Shown here: positions 17,108 through 26,581 of the stretch, piece after piece | Position numbering within the stretch: position 1 is the first letter of the stretch | Layout: each line of letters opens with the position of its first letter | Source: an uncultured Lachnospiraceae bacterium | GTDB lineage: Bacteria; Bacillota; Clostridia; Lachnospirales; Lachnospiraceae | Direction of reading: 5' to 3' | Length of the DNA stretch: 64,000 nt | Assembly: GCA_902789735.1 (NCBI GenBank) | Contig: CADAOZ010000001.1 | Span: forward strand, 124,001 to 188,000 | The notes under the pieces: generated by a model | Databases searched by the model: none | Told to the model about the DNA's origin: nothing | Seen by the model: only the letters and a program-made list of their open reading frames with translations | Made by a program: the position numbers and the translations under genes

Positions 17108-18772
17108 TTGAAAAAGGAAAATAACAATGGCGGCATTATTGTACAGGCCGGTATCCTGGCGGCCGCCAGCATTGTTGTCAGGATCATAGGACTTCTATAC
17201 CGGTCCCCGCTGACAGCCGTCATCGGCGACGAGGGCAACGGCTATTATGGCTATGCTTTTAATATCTATTCCATCATATTGATGGTATCCTCCTACAGTA
17301 TTCCTTCGGCGATCTCCAAGCTGATGGCCCAGAAACTGGCCCTTGGTGAATACAGGAATGCCCAGAGGGTCTTTTACTGTACCATGGCTTACGCCCTCAC
17401 CGTAGGAGCTGCCTTCAGCCTGTTCGTCTGGTTCGGGGCAGGACTTCTGGTGCCGCCAAGGTCTGTGCCTGTTCTGCGGGTCCTGGCCCCCACTATCTTT
17501 ATCTTCGCCATACTGGGCGTCCTGCGGGGCTATTTCCAGGCCAATCAGACGATGGTACAGACGTCCATCTCCCAGATCCTGGAGCAGATCGTAAATGCTG
17601 CCGTCAGTATCGGGGCTGCCTGGTTCTTTATGCATCGTCTGGCCGCCGGCCAGGATGTCCATGAGCAGGCGGTCTACGGGGCTATGGGCAGTGCCCTGGG
17701 AACCGGCAGCGGCGTCATGACGGCCCTGATCTTTATGGCCGTCATGTATCTGGTCAACCGCCGCTATTTCATGAAGCGGATCCGCAGGGACAGGACCAGC
17801 CGGGATGACCCCTGGACCGGGATCATGCGGGATACCATCCTGGTCATTACTCCTTTTATCCTGAGCGGATTTATCCTGAACCTGACCACCACCGTCAACC
17901 AGACGATCTTCTCGAAGATCATGATCGGCGCCAAAGGCCTGGATGAGATCGATATTACGACCGCCTATGGTATTTTTTCCAATAAGGCAGTGGTCATTAC
18001 CAACATCCCGATTTCCATCGCGACAGCAGTGGCGGCTGCCATCATTCCCAATATTTCTTCGGCCTATGCCAGGAAAGACAAAGAGGAGACCCGCAGAAGG
18101 GTCATCGCGGCAGTCCGGATCACCAATATCATCGCGACTCCATGCGCCCTGGGCCTGATCGCCCTGGCCAGGCCGGTCACCATGGTGCTCTTCCCCCAGT
18201 GGGAATCCCTTGGTCTGGCATCCGCCCTGCTGGCCCTGCTGGGCGTGACCGTGATCTTTTATTCCATTGCTACGATCATGAACGCGGCTTTGCAGTCGAT
18301 CGGACGCATGCAGATGCCCCTGGTCAGCGCCGGCATCGCCCTTGTGGTCCAGACGCTTGTCCTGGTGGTCCTCCTGTTCGCCACCAATATGGGCGTGTTC
18401 GCCCTGGTCCTGGTCAGTGTTCTGTATTCTCTGATGATCTTCCTGCTGGACAGCTATTTCCTGCAGCGGTATCTGAAGCTGGATATGGATCTGTACAATG
18501 TATTCGCCAGGCCCCTGTTCGCCGCTGCGATCATGGGCGTCGCGGCGTATGGCCTTTATACCATGTTCGAAGTCTTTCTGGAACTGATGGGATCCAGGTC
18601 CCTTTATCTGAATAACCTGATCGCCATGGTCCCCGCCATCCTGGCGGCGGTCCTGATCTATTTCTTCGCCCTGATCCGTATGGGCACCCTGAGCGAAGAA
18701 GATATCCTGGGCCTGCCCAAAGGCAGCATGCTGCTGAAGATCTTCAGAAAGCTGAAATGGATGAAGGGCTGA
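17108..18772 (+). CDS. polysaccharide/lipid-linked oligosaccharide flippase, SpoVB/YtgP-MurJ-like (MOP superfamily)
   Basis: This 554-residue membrane protein has about 14 hydrophobic helices. The N-terminal stretch AASIVVRIIGLLYRSPLTAVIG, with EGNGYYGYA after it, is typical of the SpoVB/YtgP group of the MOP flippases, which move lipid II or related glycolipids across the membrane. The start is TTG 17108 with AGAGG about eight bases upstream; no in-frame ATG is near. The GtrA gene follows by 68 bases, supporting a role in cell-envelope glycans. Whether it serves peptidoglycan, spores or a surface polysaccharide cannot be told from sequence. Confidence 0.85.
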   Translation: MKKENNNGGIIVQAGILAAASIVVRIIGLLYRSPLTAVIGDEGNGYYGYAFNIYSIILMVSSYSIPSAISKLMAQKLALGEYRNAQRVFYCTMAYALTVGAAFSLFVWFGAGLLVPPRSVPVLRVLAPTIFIFAILGVLRGYFQANQTMVQTSISQILEQIVNAAVSIGAAWFFMHRLAAGQDVHEQAVYGAMGSALGTGSGVMTALIFMAVMYLVNRRYFMKRIRRDRTSRDDPWTGIMRDTILVITPFILSGFILNLTTTVNQTIFSKIMIGAKGLDEIDITTAYGIFSNKAVVITNIPISIATAVAAAIIPNISSAYARKDKEETRRRVIAAVRITNIIATPCALGLIALARPVTMVLFPQWESLGLASALLALLGVTVIFYSIATIMNAALQSIGRMQMPLVSAGIALVVQTLVLVVLLFATNMGVFALVLVSVLYSLMIFLLDSYFLQRYLKLDMDLYNVFARPLFAAAIMGVAAYGLYTMFEVFLELMGSRSLYLNNLIAMVPAILAAVLIYFFALIRMGTLSEEDILGLPKGSMLLKIFRKLKWMKG

Positions 18773-18840
18773 ATGACGCCGGAACTGCCGCGGCTGCGGC
18801 AGAAACTGTCCGGAATACAAAACAATCGGAAAGGAAGAGA

Positions 18841-19269
18841 ATGATCCGTAATTTATATGAACGCTACAGAGAACTGATTCATTACCTGATTGTGGGAGGG
18901 TTGACCACCGTGGTCAGTCTTGGGACCTACTATGGCTCGGTCCTGACCTTTCTGGATCCGCAGAACCCCATCCAGCTGCAGGCGGCCAATATCCTGTCCT
19001 GGGTATGCGCGGTCACCTTTGCCTATTTCGCCAACCGGATCTTTGTATTCCGCAGCGAGAACGCCGACATGATCAGAGAGGCGGGCGGCTTTGTCGCTTC
19101 CCGGGTAGGCACCCTGCTCATGGATATGGGCATCATGTTCGTGACGGTGACCCTGCTGCATATGAATGACAAGATCGCCAAGCTGATCGTTCAGGTGGTG
19201 GTGACGATCGCCAATTATGTGCTCAGCAAGTTCTTTGTGTTCAACAAAAAGGAACCGGAAGAAAAATGA
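18841..19269 (+). CDS. GtrA family membrane protein
   Basis: This 142-residue protein starts at ATG 18841 after AAAGGAAGAGA. It has four hydrophobic helices and the GtrA-family features YLIVGGLTTVVSLGTYY near the N-terminus and FAYFANRIFVF in the middle. GtrA proteins are thought to help move undecaprenyl-phosphate-linked sugars for surface glycan modification. It is probably co-transcribed with the flippase upstream and ends at a bidirectional terminator. Confidence 0.85.
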   Translation: MIRNLYERYRELIHYLIVGGLTTVVSLGTYYGSVLTFLDPQNPIQLQAANILSWVCAVTFAYFANRIFVFRSENADMIREAGGFVASRVGTLLMDMGIMFVTVTLLHMNDKIAKLIVQVVVTIANYVLSKFFVFNKKEPEEK

Positions 19270-19277
19270 CATAAATC

Positions 19278-19301
19278 ATCCCGGATCGGAGGATCCGGGA
19301 T
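19278..19301. terminator. hairpin downstream of the GtrA gene
   Basis: ATCCCGGATC pairs perfectly with GATCCGGGAT across a four-base loop. An A-rich stretch follows on the plus strand, so by itself it lacks a U tract there. Confidence 0.55.
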
Positions 19302-19308
19302 GAAAAAG

Positions 19309-19343
19309 AACCCCTGCAGTTTCGAGGCGCTGCAGGGGTTTTA
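19309..19343. terminator. bidirectional terminator between the GtrA and citrate synthase genes
   Basis: AACCCCTGCAG pairs with CTGCAGGGGTT. A T run follows on the plus strand, and an A-rich flank on the left gives a U tract for the minus-strand transcript, which fits the convergent genes. Confidence 0.85.
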
Positions 19344-19418
19344 TAATTGTTTTTTAATACTGTGGAAAGGATCTTCTGCTGCGTTTTTTTGCGGCAGATT
19401 CCCGGAGAAAAGGGCGGA

Positions 19419-20774
19419 TCAGCGCTCGTCCATGGGGACGAACTTGTAGTGCTCGCCGACATATTTGGTGGCGGGACGCATGATCTTTCCGTCGTAGAGC
19501 TTGTTCTCCAGGTTATGGGCGACCCAGCCTGCCACACGGGCAATGGCGAACAGAGGCGTGAACAGATCCTCGGGAATGCCCAGCATGTCATAGGCAAAGC
19601 CGGAATAATAGTCCACATTGGCGGGAATGACCTTGCCGCGGCGGGCAAAGACTTCTTCCTTGACGGTCTCTTCAAACAGCTCGTAGAAGCGGAACTTGTA
19701 ATTGCAGCCCTGTTCATCCGCCAGCTGCTGGCAGAGGTCCCGCAGCAGCTCCGCGCGGGGATCGCTGATGGTGTAGACCGCGTGGCCGAAACCATAGATC
19801 AGACCGGACCGGTCATAGTAATCCCGGTTCAGGATCCTGCGGATGACGGAACGGACCTCCTCCTTGTTGGTGGTATAATCCGTATCCGCGATGATCTGCT
19901 TCATCATTTTGTTGACGGAGATATTGGCGCCGCCGTGCTTGGGTCCCTTGAGGGAACCGATGGAACCGCAGATGGCCGAGTACAGGTCTGTGCCGGTGGA
20001 CCCCATGACGACAGTGGTGAAAGTAGAGTTGTTGCCGCCGCCGTGATCCGCGTGGATGACCAGGATGGCGTCCAGGAGGTTGGCTTCCCGTTTGGTGAAT
20101 TTACCGTCCGCCCGCAGCATGTAGAGGATGTTCTCCGCAATGGAATAATCGGGCCTGGGATAATGAATGACCAGAGAATGACGGTAAAAGTTATGGATCT
20201 TGGCCTGGTAGGTATAGCAGGCGATGGAAGGGAATTTGGCCAGCAGGTTCAGTCCCTTGAGCAGGGTCTGGTAGACATCTGTGGTGTCCGGATTCTCATC
20301 GTAATTATACAGGGACAGGGTTGAAGCCATCAGTCCATTCATCAGGTTTTTGGTCGGATCCCGCAGCAGTTCATTGACCAGGAACTCATTGGGCAGGTCG
20401 TATCTGGCGGACAGGGCCTTTTTGAAATCCATAAAGGAATATTTATCGGGCAGAAAACCGAACAGAAGAAGAAAACAGGTCTCTTCATAACCGAAATTGC
20501 CTTTGCGGTTGCGGACCAGATCCTTGATGGAATAGCCGCGGTAGAGCAGTTCGCCTTCCGCGGGCGCGATCGTTCCGTCCGCCTCCTCACGGTAACCGAT
20601 AACATCGGAAACCCTGGTCAGGCCGATCCGGACGCCGGTACCGTCATCGTTACGCAGGCCTTTTTTTACATTGTATTCATGGAACAGGTTATTGGGGATA
20701 TCCGTATAATTGGAGGATTTTCCGAAATACCTTGCAAGAATGCTGTCGTCATTAAAGGAAGAACTGTAATTCAT
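19419..20774 (-). CDS. citrate synthase
   Basis: This enzyme condenses acetyl-CoA and oxaloacetate to citrate. The 451-residue protein is of the single-domain-family type found in clostridia. Active-site segments are GPKHGGAN (first catalytic His), GFGHAVY (second His) and ANVDYYSGF (catalytic Asp). AAAGGA lies upstream of ATG 20774 on the minus strand. Fumarase is also present at 37129, but no other TCA genes are in the window, which fits a partial, biosynthetic cycle leading to glutamate. The gene is monocistronic. Confidence 0.95.
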   Translation of the reverse strand: MNYSSSFNDDSILARYFGKSSNYTDIPNNLFHEYNVKKGLRNDDGTGVRIGLTRVSDVIGYREEADGTIAPAEGELLYRGYSIKDLVRNRKGNFGYEETCFLLLFGFLPDKYSFMDFKKALSARYDLPNEFLVNELLRDPTKNLMNGLMASTLSLYNYDENPDTTDVYQTLLKGLNLLAKFPSIACYTYQAKIHNFYRHSLVIHYPRPDYSIAENILYMLRADGKFTKREANLLDAILVIHADHGGGNNSTFTTVVMGSTGTDLYSAICGSIGSLKGPKHGGANISVNKMMKQIIADTDYTTNKEEVRSVIRRILNRDYYDRSGLIYGFGHAVYTISDPRAELLRDLCQQLADEQGCNYKFRFYELFEETVKEEVFARRGKVIPANVDYYSGFAYDMLGIPEDLFTPLFAIARVAGWVAHNLENKLYDGKIMRPATKYVGEHYKFVPMDER

Positions 20775-20829
20775 AGAGGCAGGTCCTTTCTAAAATCGTA
20801 TATTTGTATACAACTTTGGTGATTGCGCT

Positions 20830-20858
20830 ATTATAGCATGAAAATCTGTTTTTGGGAA
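20830..20858 (-). promoter_or_regulatory. candidate promoter of the citrate synthase gene
   Basis: On the minus strand TTCCCA (20858-20853) and a perfect TATAAT (20835-20830) are 17 bases apart, about 55 bases before the start codon. The -35 element is weak. Confidence 0.55.
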
Positions 20859-21057
20859 CCCATATTTTCGCCTCCGGTCCGGATCGACCGTCTCAATACC
20901 GGCAATGCCGGGGGTCCGGATCCCTGTCCGGTACGGACCGGCGGATGAATATTTCCATTTTGCGGCAAGGAATGATATGATAAGAGGTACGAATCCATTA
21001 ACAGGGAGACCGGACGCAATGAGCCGGCCGCAGTACGCGGGGAACGGAGGAAACGGT

Positions 21058-21504
21058 ATGCCGGATAAAAATACAATTGAAATGCTGATCGATCAGGCCC
21101 TTTCGATGATGGACAGGTCCTACATTCCTTATTCGAATTTCGCGGTGGGCGCCGCCCTTTTATGTGAAGACGGCAGTGTCTATACGGGCTGTAATATCGA
21201 GAACGCTGCCTTTACGCCTACCATCTGCGCGGAACGGACCGCTTTCTTCAAAGCGGTCAGCGAAGGAAAGACTTCCTTCAAAGCCATTGCCATCGCGGGC
21301 GGGGCGGACAGGATCCCGGACGCAATGACCAGTCCCTGCGGCGTCTGCCGTCAGGTCATGATGGAGTTCTGTGATCCGGCGGATTTTTATGTGATCATGG
21401 CTGCCGGCAGGAAGTCCTGCCGGGTACTTTCCCTGCAGGAACTGCTGCCCCTGGGCTTTGGCCCCGGTAATATGAAGATCCGGCCGCTTGGACATGAGTC
21501 CTGA
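21058..21504 (+). CDS. cdd: cytidine deaminase
   Basis: Cytidine deaminase converts cytidine and deoxycytidine to the uridine forms in pyrimidine salvage. I chose ATG 21058, which follows GGAGG with good spacing and gives 148 residues; earlier in-frame starts give a non-conserved extension. The zinc and catalytic motifs CAERTA (Cys ligand and catalytic Glu) and PCGVCRQ (two Cys ligands) are intact, and YSNFAVGAAL binds the substrate. It begins a closely spaced run with the zinc-finger protein, polA and coaE. Confidence 0.95.
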   Translation: MPDKNTIEMLIDQALSMMDRSYIPYSNFAVGAALLCEDGSVYTGCNIENAAFTPTICAERTAFFKAVSEGKTSFKAIAIAGGADRIPDAMTSPCGVCRQVMMEFCDPADFYVIMAAGRKSCRVLSLQELLPLGFGPGNMKIRPLGHES

Positions 21505-21527
21505 CGTAATTTGTGGAGTACAGGAAG

Positions 21528-21866
21528 ATGAACAGCAAATGTGACAAATATCAGAAAATGATACCGGATTTTTTTGAGGATGAGCTGGAGGAAGGAGACC
21601 TTAGTGAGTTTCTGGACCACATCGCCTCCTGCAAGACCTGCCGGGATGAACTGTCTTTCCAGTATCTTTTGTATGACGGCCTGTCCATGCTGGAGAGCGG
21701 GGCCTCCTTTGATCTGGAAAAAGAAGTCAATAACGAGACAGGGGCGGCCAGAAAACGTCTGATCAGAAGGCAGAGGGCTGTACTGGTGGCGGCTGCCCTG
21801 GAGATCATCACACTGGCGACAGCCCTGGTGACAGGTTATGTCTACATTACCAGGATGCTGCTGTAA
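21528..21866 (+). CDS. putative zinc-finger (zf-HC2) anti-sigma-like membrane protein
   Basis: This 112-residue protein is read from ATG 21528, with GTGGAG nine bases upstream. The N-terminal half contains HIASCKTCRDE, matching the His-x3-Cys-x2-Cys zinc motif of RsiW/ChrR-like anti-sigma domains, preceded by an acidic helix (FFEDELEEGDL). A single membrane helix lies at the C-terminus. Such proteins usually pair with an ECF sigma factor encoded alongside, but the neighbours are cdd and polA. The partner is therefore unknown, and the function is inferred only from domain type. Confidence 0.75.
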   Translation: MNSKCDKYQKMIPDFFEDELEEGDLSEFLDHIASCKTCRDELSFQYLLYDGLSMLESGASFDLEKEVNNETGAARKRLIRRQRAVLVAAALEIITLATALVTGYVYITRMLL

Positions 21867-21916
21867 CGGCGGACGGCCTGGTACATGCGGAGAGGAAAGG
21901 ATAAAAACGCGCTGCT

Positions 21917-24679
21917 ATGACTGAAAAAAGAAAGAAGCTGGTCCTGATCGACGGACACAGCATTCTCAACCGGGCTTTTTACGGCATGCCCGATCTGACA
22001 AATGCCAAAGGACAGCATACAGGGGCCGTACTGGGCTTTCTCAATATTCTGTTCAAAATTCTGGATGAAGAACAGGCGGATTACCTGACGGTGGCTTTCG
22101 ACGTACACGCGCCCACCTTCCGTCATGAAGCCTATGAGGCCTATAAAGGGACCCGTAAGTCCATGCCGGAAGAACTGCGGGAGCAGGTCCCCCTGATGAA
22201 GGAGGTCCTGGGAGCCATGGGCATCAGCACCTGCGAGAAGGCCGGTCTGGAAGCGGACGATATCCTGGGAACACTGGCAAAGCGGGCGGAAGCGGAAGGC
22301 ATGGATGTGTCTCTGGTCTCCGGAGACAGGGATCTGCTGCAGATCGCCACAGACCGGATCTGTATCCGGATTCCCAGGACCCGGCAGGGACAGACCACGG
22401 TCGATGACTTTTACGCCGGTGATGTCCTCCGGGAATACGGGGTCACGCCCGTCCAGTTCATTGATGTGAAAGCCCTGATGGGCGATACGTCCGATAATAT
22501 CCCCGGCGTTCCCAAGGTGGGCGAAAAGACAGCTACCCAGCTGATCCGGGAATATGGCTCCGTGGACGGCGTCTATGCCAATCTGGACAAGATCAGAAAA
22601 CCGGCCCTGAAAAAGAACCTGACAGAGAATGAGGACAAAGCCAGGATGAGCCTGTTCCTGGCCACGATCAAGACAGACTGCGACCTTGATACGGACTGGG
22701 CGGAGGCTGCGGTCGGCAATTTCTATACGCCGGAGGCTTTCGATCTCTTCACCGCCCTCAATTTTAAAAAGCTGCTGTCCCGTTTTGATACAGACGCGGC
22801 CGGCACGGCCGAAACAGAGCTGAAGATTACGGATCTGACCGGGCAGGAGGCGATCGCCGCCGCCCTGGCAGACGCCGCGGAAGAACTGGCGGGCGCGGGA
22901 GGAAGCGGCTGCGCCATCGGCCTGTATCCTGTTTATGACAGGGCCGCCTACGGAAGCGGGGAAGAGAGCAGGATCCTGGCCCTGGCCCTGGCCCGCAAAA
23001 CCGGCTGCGTCTATCTGCTGCCGGCCGGTGACGATGCTTACGGAGCCCTTCTGGAAGGCCTGAGAAAGATCCGCCTGGCTGCGGCCCGGGTCAACAGGAA
23101 CAGGGAGACGGAAGGCAGGGAGAAGGTCCTGGGGGCTGTTTTTGACAGCAAGAATCAGTATCCCTTCTGGGGAATCGATCCTGCGGCGGAATGGAAAGAG
23201 GGGATCTGCCTGGAGGGCCTGGCGGACCTGCAGGTCATCTGCTACCTGATCAATCCCCTGAAAAATGACTATGAACCCGAGGAAGTCATTTCGGAATACT
23301 GCGGAGATACCCCAAAGACCCGCAGGCAGGTCTTTGGAAAAGACAGCTGGCAGAAGTCGGTCCGGCAGGATCCGGCTGCTGTCAGGGAATATGCCTGCCG
23401 GATCGCGGACGGCCTTCGCAGGGCGGCCGGACCGGCCGCGGACCGGCTGACGGAAGAGGGCATGTGGCCCCTTTACAGCGGCATGGAGCGGCCCCTGACC
23501 TATGTCCTGTATGATATGGAGCGGCTGGGGATCCGGATCGACCCCGAAGCTCTCGCGGCCTACAGCCGGGATCTGGGCGGCAGGATCGCGGAGCTGGAAC
23601 AGAAGATCTACCGGGAGACCGGACGGGAGTTCAACATCGGTTCGCCCAAACAGCTGGGCCAGATCCTGTTTGAGGAAATGGGCCTGCCCGGGGGCAAGAA
23701 GACTAAGACCGGCTTTTCCACGGCAGCCGATGTCCTTGAGAAGCTGGCGCCGGATTATCCGGTCGTTTCCGATATCCTGGAATACAGGGGGCTGACCAAG
23801 CTCAAATCCACCTACGCTGACGGACTGGCGGCCTTTATTACGCCGGATCAGAGGATCCATACGACCCTGAAGCAGACCATTACGGCGACCGGCCGGATCA
23901 GCTCCACGGACCCCAATCTGCAGAATATCCCCATGAAGACCGAAATGGGCCGGCAGATCCGGAAGGCGTTTATACCGGAAGCCGGATACTGCTTTACGGA
24001 CGCCGACTATTCCCAGATCGAGCTGCGGATCCTGGCCCATATGTCGGGCGACCCGGAGCTGATCGAGGCTTACAGGGAGAACAGGGACATCCACGCCATT
24101 ACGGCGTCCAAAGTTTTCCATACCCCTTTCGAGGAGGTCACCCCCCTGCAGAGACGGAACGCCAAGGCGGTCAACTTCGGCATCGTCTACGGGATCAGCT
24201 CCTTCGGACTGAGCCAGGGCCTGTCCATTTCGCGTAAAGAGGCCCAGGAATACATCAATGCTTATTTTTCCACCTATCCCGGGATCAAGGCTTTCCTGGA
24301 CGGCCTGGTCAGCGACGCGAAGGAAAAAGGCTTCGCGGAGACCATGTTCGGCAGAAGGCGGCCGGTCCCGGAACTGAAATCCAGCAATTTCATGCAGAGA
24401 TCTTTCGGGGAGAGAGTGGCCATGAACAGCCCCATCCAGGGATCCGGCGCGGACATCATGAAGATCGCCATGATCCGGGTATGGGAGGAGCTGCTGCGCA
24501 GGGGCATGCAGTCCCGTCTGATTCTGCAGATCCACGATGAGCTGCTGGTCGAGACGGCAGCGGGCGAAGAGGACGAGGTACGCGGCGTCCTGGACGCCAT
24601 GATGAAGGGAGCGGCCGATATGCAGGTCAGTCTGGAGACGGATATTCACAGCGGATCCGACTGGTATATGGCCAAGTGA
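21917..24679 (+). CDS. polA: DNA polymerase I
   Basis: DNA polymerase I fills gaps and removes RNA primers. The 920-residue protein has an intact N-terminal 5' nuclease domain (KLVLIDGHSILNRAFY, LEADDILGTLA, GDTSDNIPGVPKVGEKTA). The C-terminal polymerase domain has motif A DADYSQIELRILAHMSGD, motif B RRNAKAVNFGIVYG and motif C QIHDELLVE. The middle domain (about residues 300-540) lacks the DxE and other acidic residues of a working 3'-5' exonuclease, as in Bacillus-type enzymes. Start ATG 21917 has AAAGGA rather far upstream. coaE follows 21 bases after the stop codon. Confidence 0.97.
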   Translation: MTEKRKKLVLIDGHSILNRAFYGMPDLTNAKGQHTGAVLGFLNILFKILDEEQADYLTVAFDVHAPTFRHEAYEAYKGTRKSMPEELREQVPLMKEVLGAMGISTCEKAGLEADDILGTLAKRAEAEGMDVSLVSGDRDLLQIATDRICIRIPRTRQGQTTVDDFYAGDVLREYGVTPVQFIDVKALMGDTSDNIPGVPKVGEKTATQLIREYGSVDGVYANLDKIRKPALKKNLTENEDKARMSLFLATIKTDCDLDTDWAEAAVGNFYTPEAFDLFTALNFKKLLSRFDTDAAGTAETELKITDLTGQEAIAAALADAAEELAGAGGSGCAIGLYPVYDRAAYGSGEESRILALALARKTGCVYLLPAGDDAYGALLEGLRKIRLAAARVNRNRETEGREKVLGAVFDSKNQYPFWGIDPAAEWKEGICLEGLADLQVICYLINPLKNDYEPEEVISEYCGDTPKTRRQVFGKDSWQKSVRQDPAAVREYACRIADGLRRAAGPAADRLTEEGMWPLYSGMERPLTYVLYDMERLGIRIDPEALAAYSRDLGGRIAELEQKIYRETGREFNIGSPKQLGQILFEEMGLPGGKKTKTGFSTAADVLEKLAPDYPVVSDILEYRGLTKLKSTYADGLAAFITPDQRIHTTLKQTITATGRISSTDPNLQNIPMKTEMGRQIRKAFIPEAGYCFTDADYSQIELRILAHMSGDPELIEAYRENRDIHAITASKVFHTPFEEVTPLQRRNAKAVNFGIVYGISSFGLSQGLSISRKEAQEYINAYFSTYPGIKAFLDGLVSDAKEKGFAETMFGRRRPVPELKSSNFMQRSFGERVAMNSPIQGSGADIMKIAMIRVWEELLRRGMQSRLILQIHDELLVETAAGEEDEVRGVLDAMMKGAADMQVSLETDIHSGSDWYMAK

Positions 24680-24700
24680 AGCGGCAGGGAGCGCAGACAG

Positions 24701-25312
24701 ATGAAGATCATAGGAATTACAGGCGGCGTCGGCGCCGGGAAATCCCGGGTGCTGGCCTACCTGCAGGAACATTATAACTGCAGGATCATGATGACCGATC
24801 AGACGGCCAAGGACCTGCAGCTGCCGGGCGGGGCCTGCTATGGGCCCGTCCTGGAGATCCTTTCGGAGGCGGATACAGGCAGGGAACTGCTGGAGCAAGA
24901 CGGGACCATCAACAAAGAGGAAATGGCGTCCCGGATCTTCGCGGATCCGGATCTGCTGCGGCGGATCAACGCCCTGATCCATCCGGCTGTGACACAGGCC
25001 GTCATGGACGCCATCGCCCAGGAAAGAGAAGCCGGAAGAATCGACTATTTCTTTCTGGAAGCGGCCCTGCTGATCGAGACCGGATTTACGGAAGTCGTCG
25101 ACAGTATGTGGTATATTTACGCGGACGAAGCAGTCCGCAGGCAGCGGCTGCGGGAGACCAGGGGCTATGACGATGCGAAGACAGACCGTATCATGGCTTC
25201 CCAGCTCTCCGACGCCCTCTTCCGGGAAAACTGCGATACAGTCATTGACAACAGCGGCAATTTTTCGGATACTGCATGGAGGATCGATCAGGCGATCGCG
25301 TCGCTGGGATGA
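24701..25312 (+). CDS. coaE: dephospho-CoA kinase
   Basis: CoaE phosphorylates dephospho-CoA in the last step of coenzyme A synthesis. The 203-residue protein begins with the P-loop GGVGAGKS (residues 8-15) and has the family's DQTAKDLQ and HPAVTQAVMD segments and the LIETGF stretch. It lies directly after polA, an arrangement also seen in other Firmicutes, and is probably co-transcribed with it. Confidence 0.95.
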   Translation: MKIIGITGGVGAGKSRVLAYLQEHYNCRIMMTDQTAKDLQLPGGACYGPVLEILSEADTGRELLEQDGTINKEEMASRIFADPDLLRRINALIHPAVTQAVMDAIAQEREAGRIDYFFLEAALLIETGFTEVVDSMWYIYADEAVRRQRLRETRGYDDAKTDRIMASQLSDALFRENCDTVIDNSGNFSDTAWRIDQAIASLG

Positions 25313-25373
25313 TCATGCCGGTCACCCGGCCGCGGTTACAAAAAAATTATAATAAGGTAGGATTTTTCCGTTT

Positions 25374-26171
25374 ATGAGATTTCAGAGTATTGCCAGCGGA
25401 AGCAGCGGCAACTGTATATATATGGGGACAGATACGACCCATGTCCTGGTGGATGTGGGCATCAGCCGCAAGAGGACCATGGAGGCCCTGAAGAAGCTGG
25501 ATCTGGACCTGCGTGATATCGACGGTATTTTCATAACCCATGAACATTCGGATCATATCGCCGGCCTGCCCATGATCTGTAAAAAAACAGAAGCGCCGGT
25601 CTATGCCACACAGGGGACGATCCGGGCCCTCCTGCGCAGCGCCAAATGCGCGGAGATAGATCCGGCCCGTTTCATCCCGGTGCAGAGCGACTGCCGCTTT
25701 ACCGTAGGGGATCTGACGGTCGAGCCCATGCGCATCTCCCACGACGCGGCGGAACCGGTGGGCTACCGGGTCCGTTACGGACGCAAAAAGGCCTGTGTGT
25801 GCACAGACCTGGGCCTCTATACGGATTATACGGTGGAGTGCCTGAAGGACTCGGATGTGGTCCTGCTGGAAGCCAACCATGATGTACGGATGCTGGAGGT
25901 GGGCCCTTATCCCTGGCCCCTCAAGCAGCGGATCCTGGGCGCCAGAGGCCACCTGTCCAATACCAGCAGCGGAGAGCTCCTGTCCAGGATCCTCAATGAT
26001 CACATGAAAGCGGTCTTCCTGGGACATCTGAGCAAGGAGAACAATCTGCCGGAGCTGGCCTATGAGACGGTCAGGCTGGAACTGGGCTTTCATCAGGACC
26101 GCTACCGGGCTGAGGAGCTGCCGATCCGGGTAGCTGACCGGCAGAAAGCGTCTGCCCTGATCGAGTTCTGA
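25374..26171 (+). CDS. metallo-beta-lactamase-fold hydrolase, WalJ/YycJ-like
   Basis: This 265-residue cytoplasmic enzyme has the dinuclear metal motif THEHSDH near residue 55, ISHDA as the next ligand region, CTDLG, and LGHLSKENN near the C-terminus. This pattern, with the opening FQSIASGSSGNC, identifies the YycJ/WalJ group. Members have been reported as DNA exonucleases linked to repair or replication, though in Bacillus the gene sits in the walKR operon. Here it follows polA-coaE without a two-component system. Confidence 0.88.
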   Translation: MRFQSIASGSSGNCIYMGTDTTHVLVDVGISRKRTMEALKKLDLDLRDIDGIFITHEHSDHIAGLPMICKKTEAPVYATQGTIRALLRSAKCAEIDPARFIPVQSDCRFTVGDLTVEPMRISHDAAEPVGYRVRYGRKKACVCTDLGLYTDYTVECLKDSDVVLLEANHDVRMLEVGPYPWPLKQRILGARGHLSNTSSGELLSRILNDHMKAVFLGHLSKENNLPELAYETVRLELGFHQDRYRAEELPIRVADRQKASALIEF

Positions 26172-26258
26172 CTGCCGGCAGATACCGTGTCTGATCACCA
26201 ATGAAGTATCCAAAGATCTGGGAATTCAGATCCATGAAATTAAGAAAGCAGGTAAAAA

Positions 26259-26534
26259 ATGGAAAGAGCAATTATCACCGTAGTAGGGAAAGATACGATC
26301 GGCATTATCGCGGGCGTATGCAACTATCTGGCGGACAACAGAATCAATATCCTGGACATTTCACAGACCATCGTTTCCGGATATTTCAACATGATGATGA
26401 TCGTTGATATCACGACCCTGGAAAAGCCTTTCGGCGTTCTTTCCGATGAACTGGCGGCCCTCGGTCAGGAGAAGATCGGCGTGCAGATCAAGATCCAGAA
26501 GGAAGAGATCTTCAACCTGATGCACAGGATCTGA
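26259..26534 (+). CDS. ACT domain protein (UPF0237)
   Basis: This 91-residue protein consists of one ACT domain, beginning RAIITVVGKDTIGIIAGVC, with the repeated NRINILDISQTI strand. ACT domains bind small ligands, usually amino acids. It precedes the UPF0210 gene by 47 bases, a conserved pair in many bacteria, so the two products probably work together, but the ligand is unknown. Confidence 0.9.
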   Translation: MERAIITVVGKDTIGIIAGVCNYLADNRINILDISQTIVSGYFNMMMIVDITTLEKPFGVLSDELAALGQEKIGVQIKIQKEEIFNLMHRI

Positions 26535-26581
26535 ACCGGCGGACAGCGTTCTGAACAGAAAGAGGACACGAGGACAGCAAC

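Noticed and set aside
21842..24982. 1046-codon minus-strand open frame opposite polA
   Set aside because: It lies entirely opposite polA, coaE and the zinc-finger gene, all of which have intact family motifs. It has no start signal or recognisable domain.
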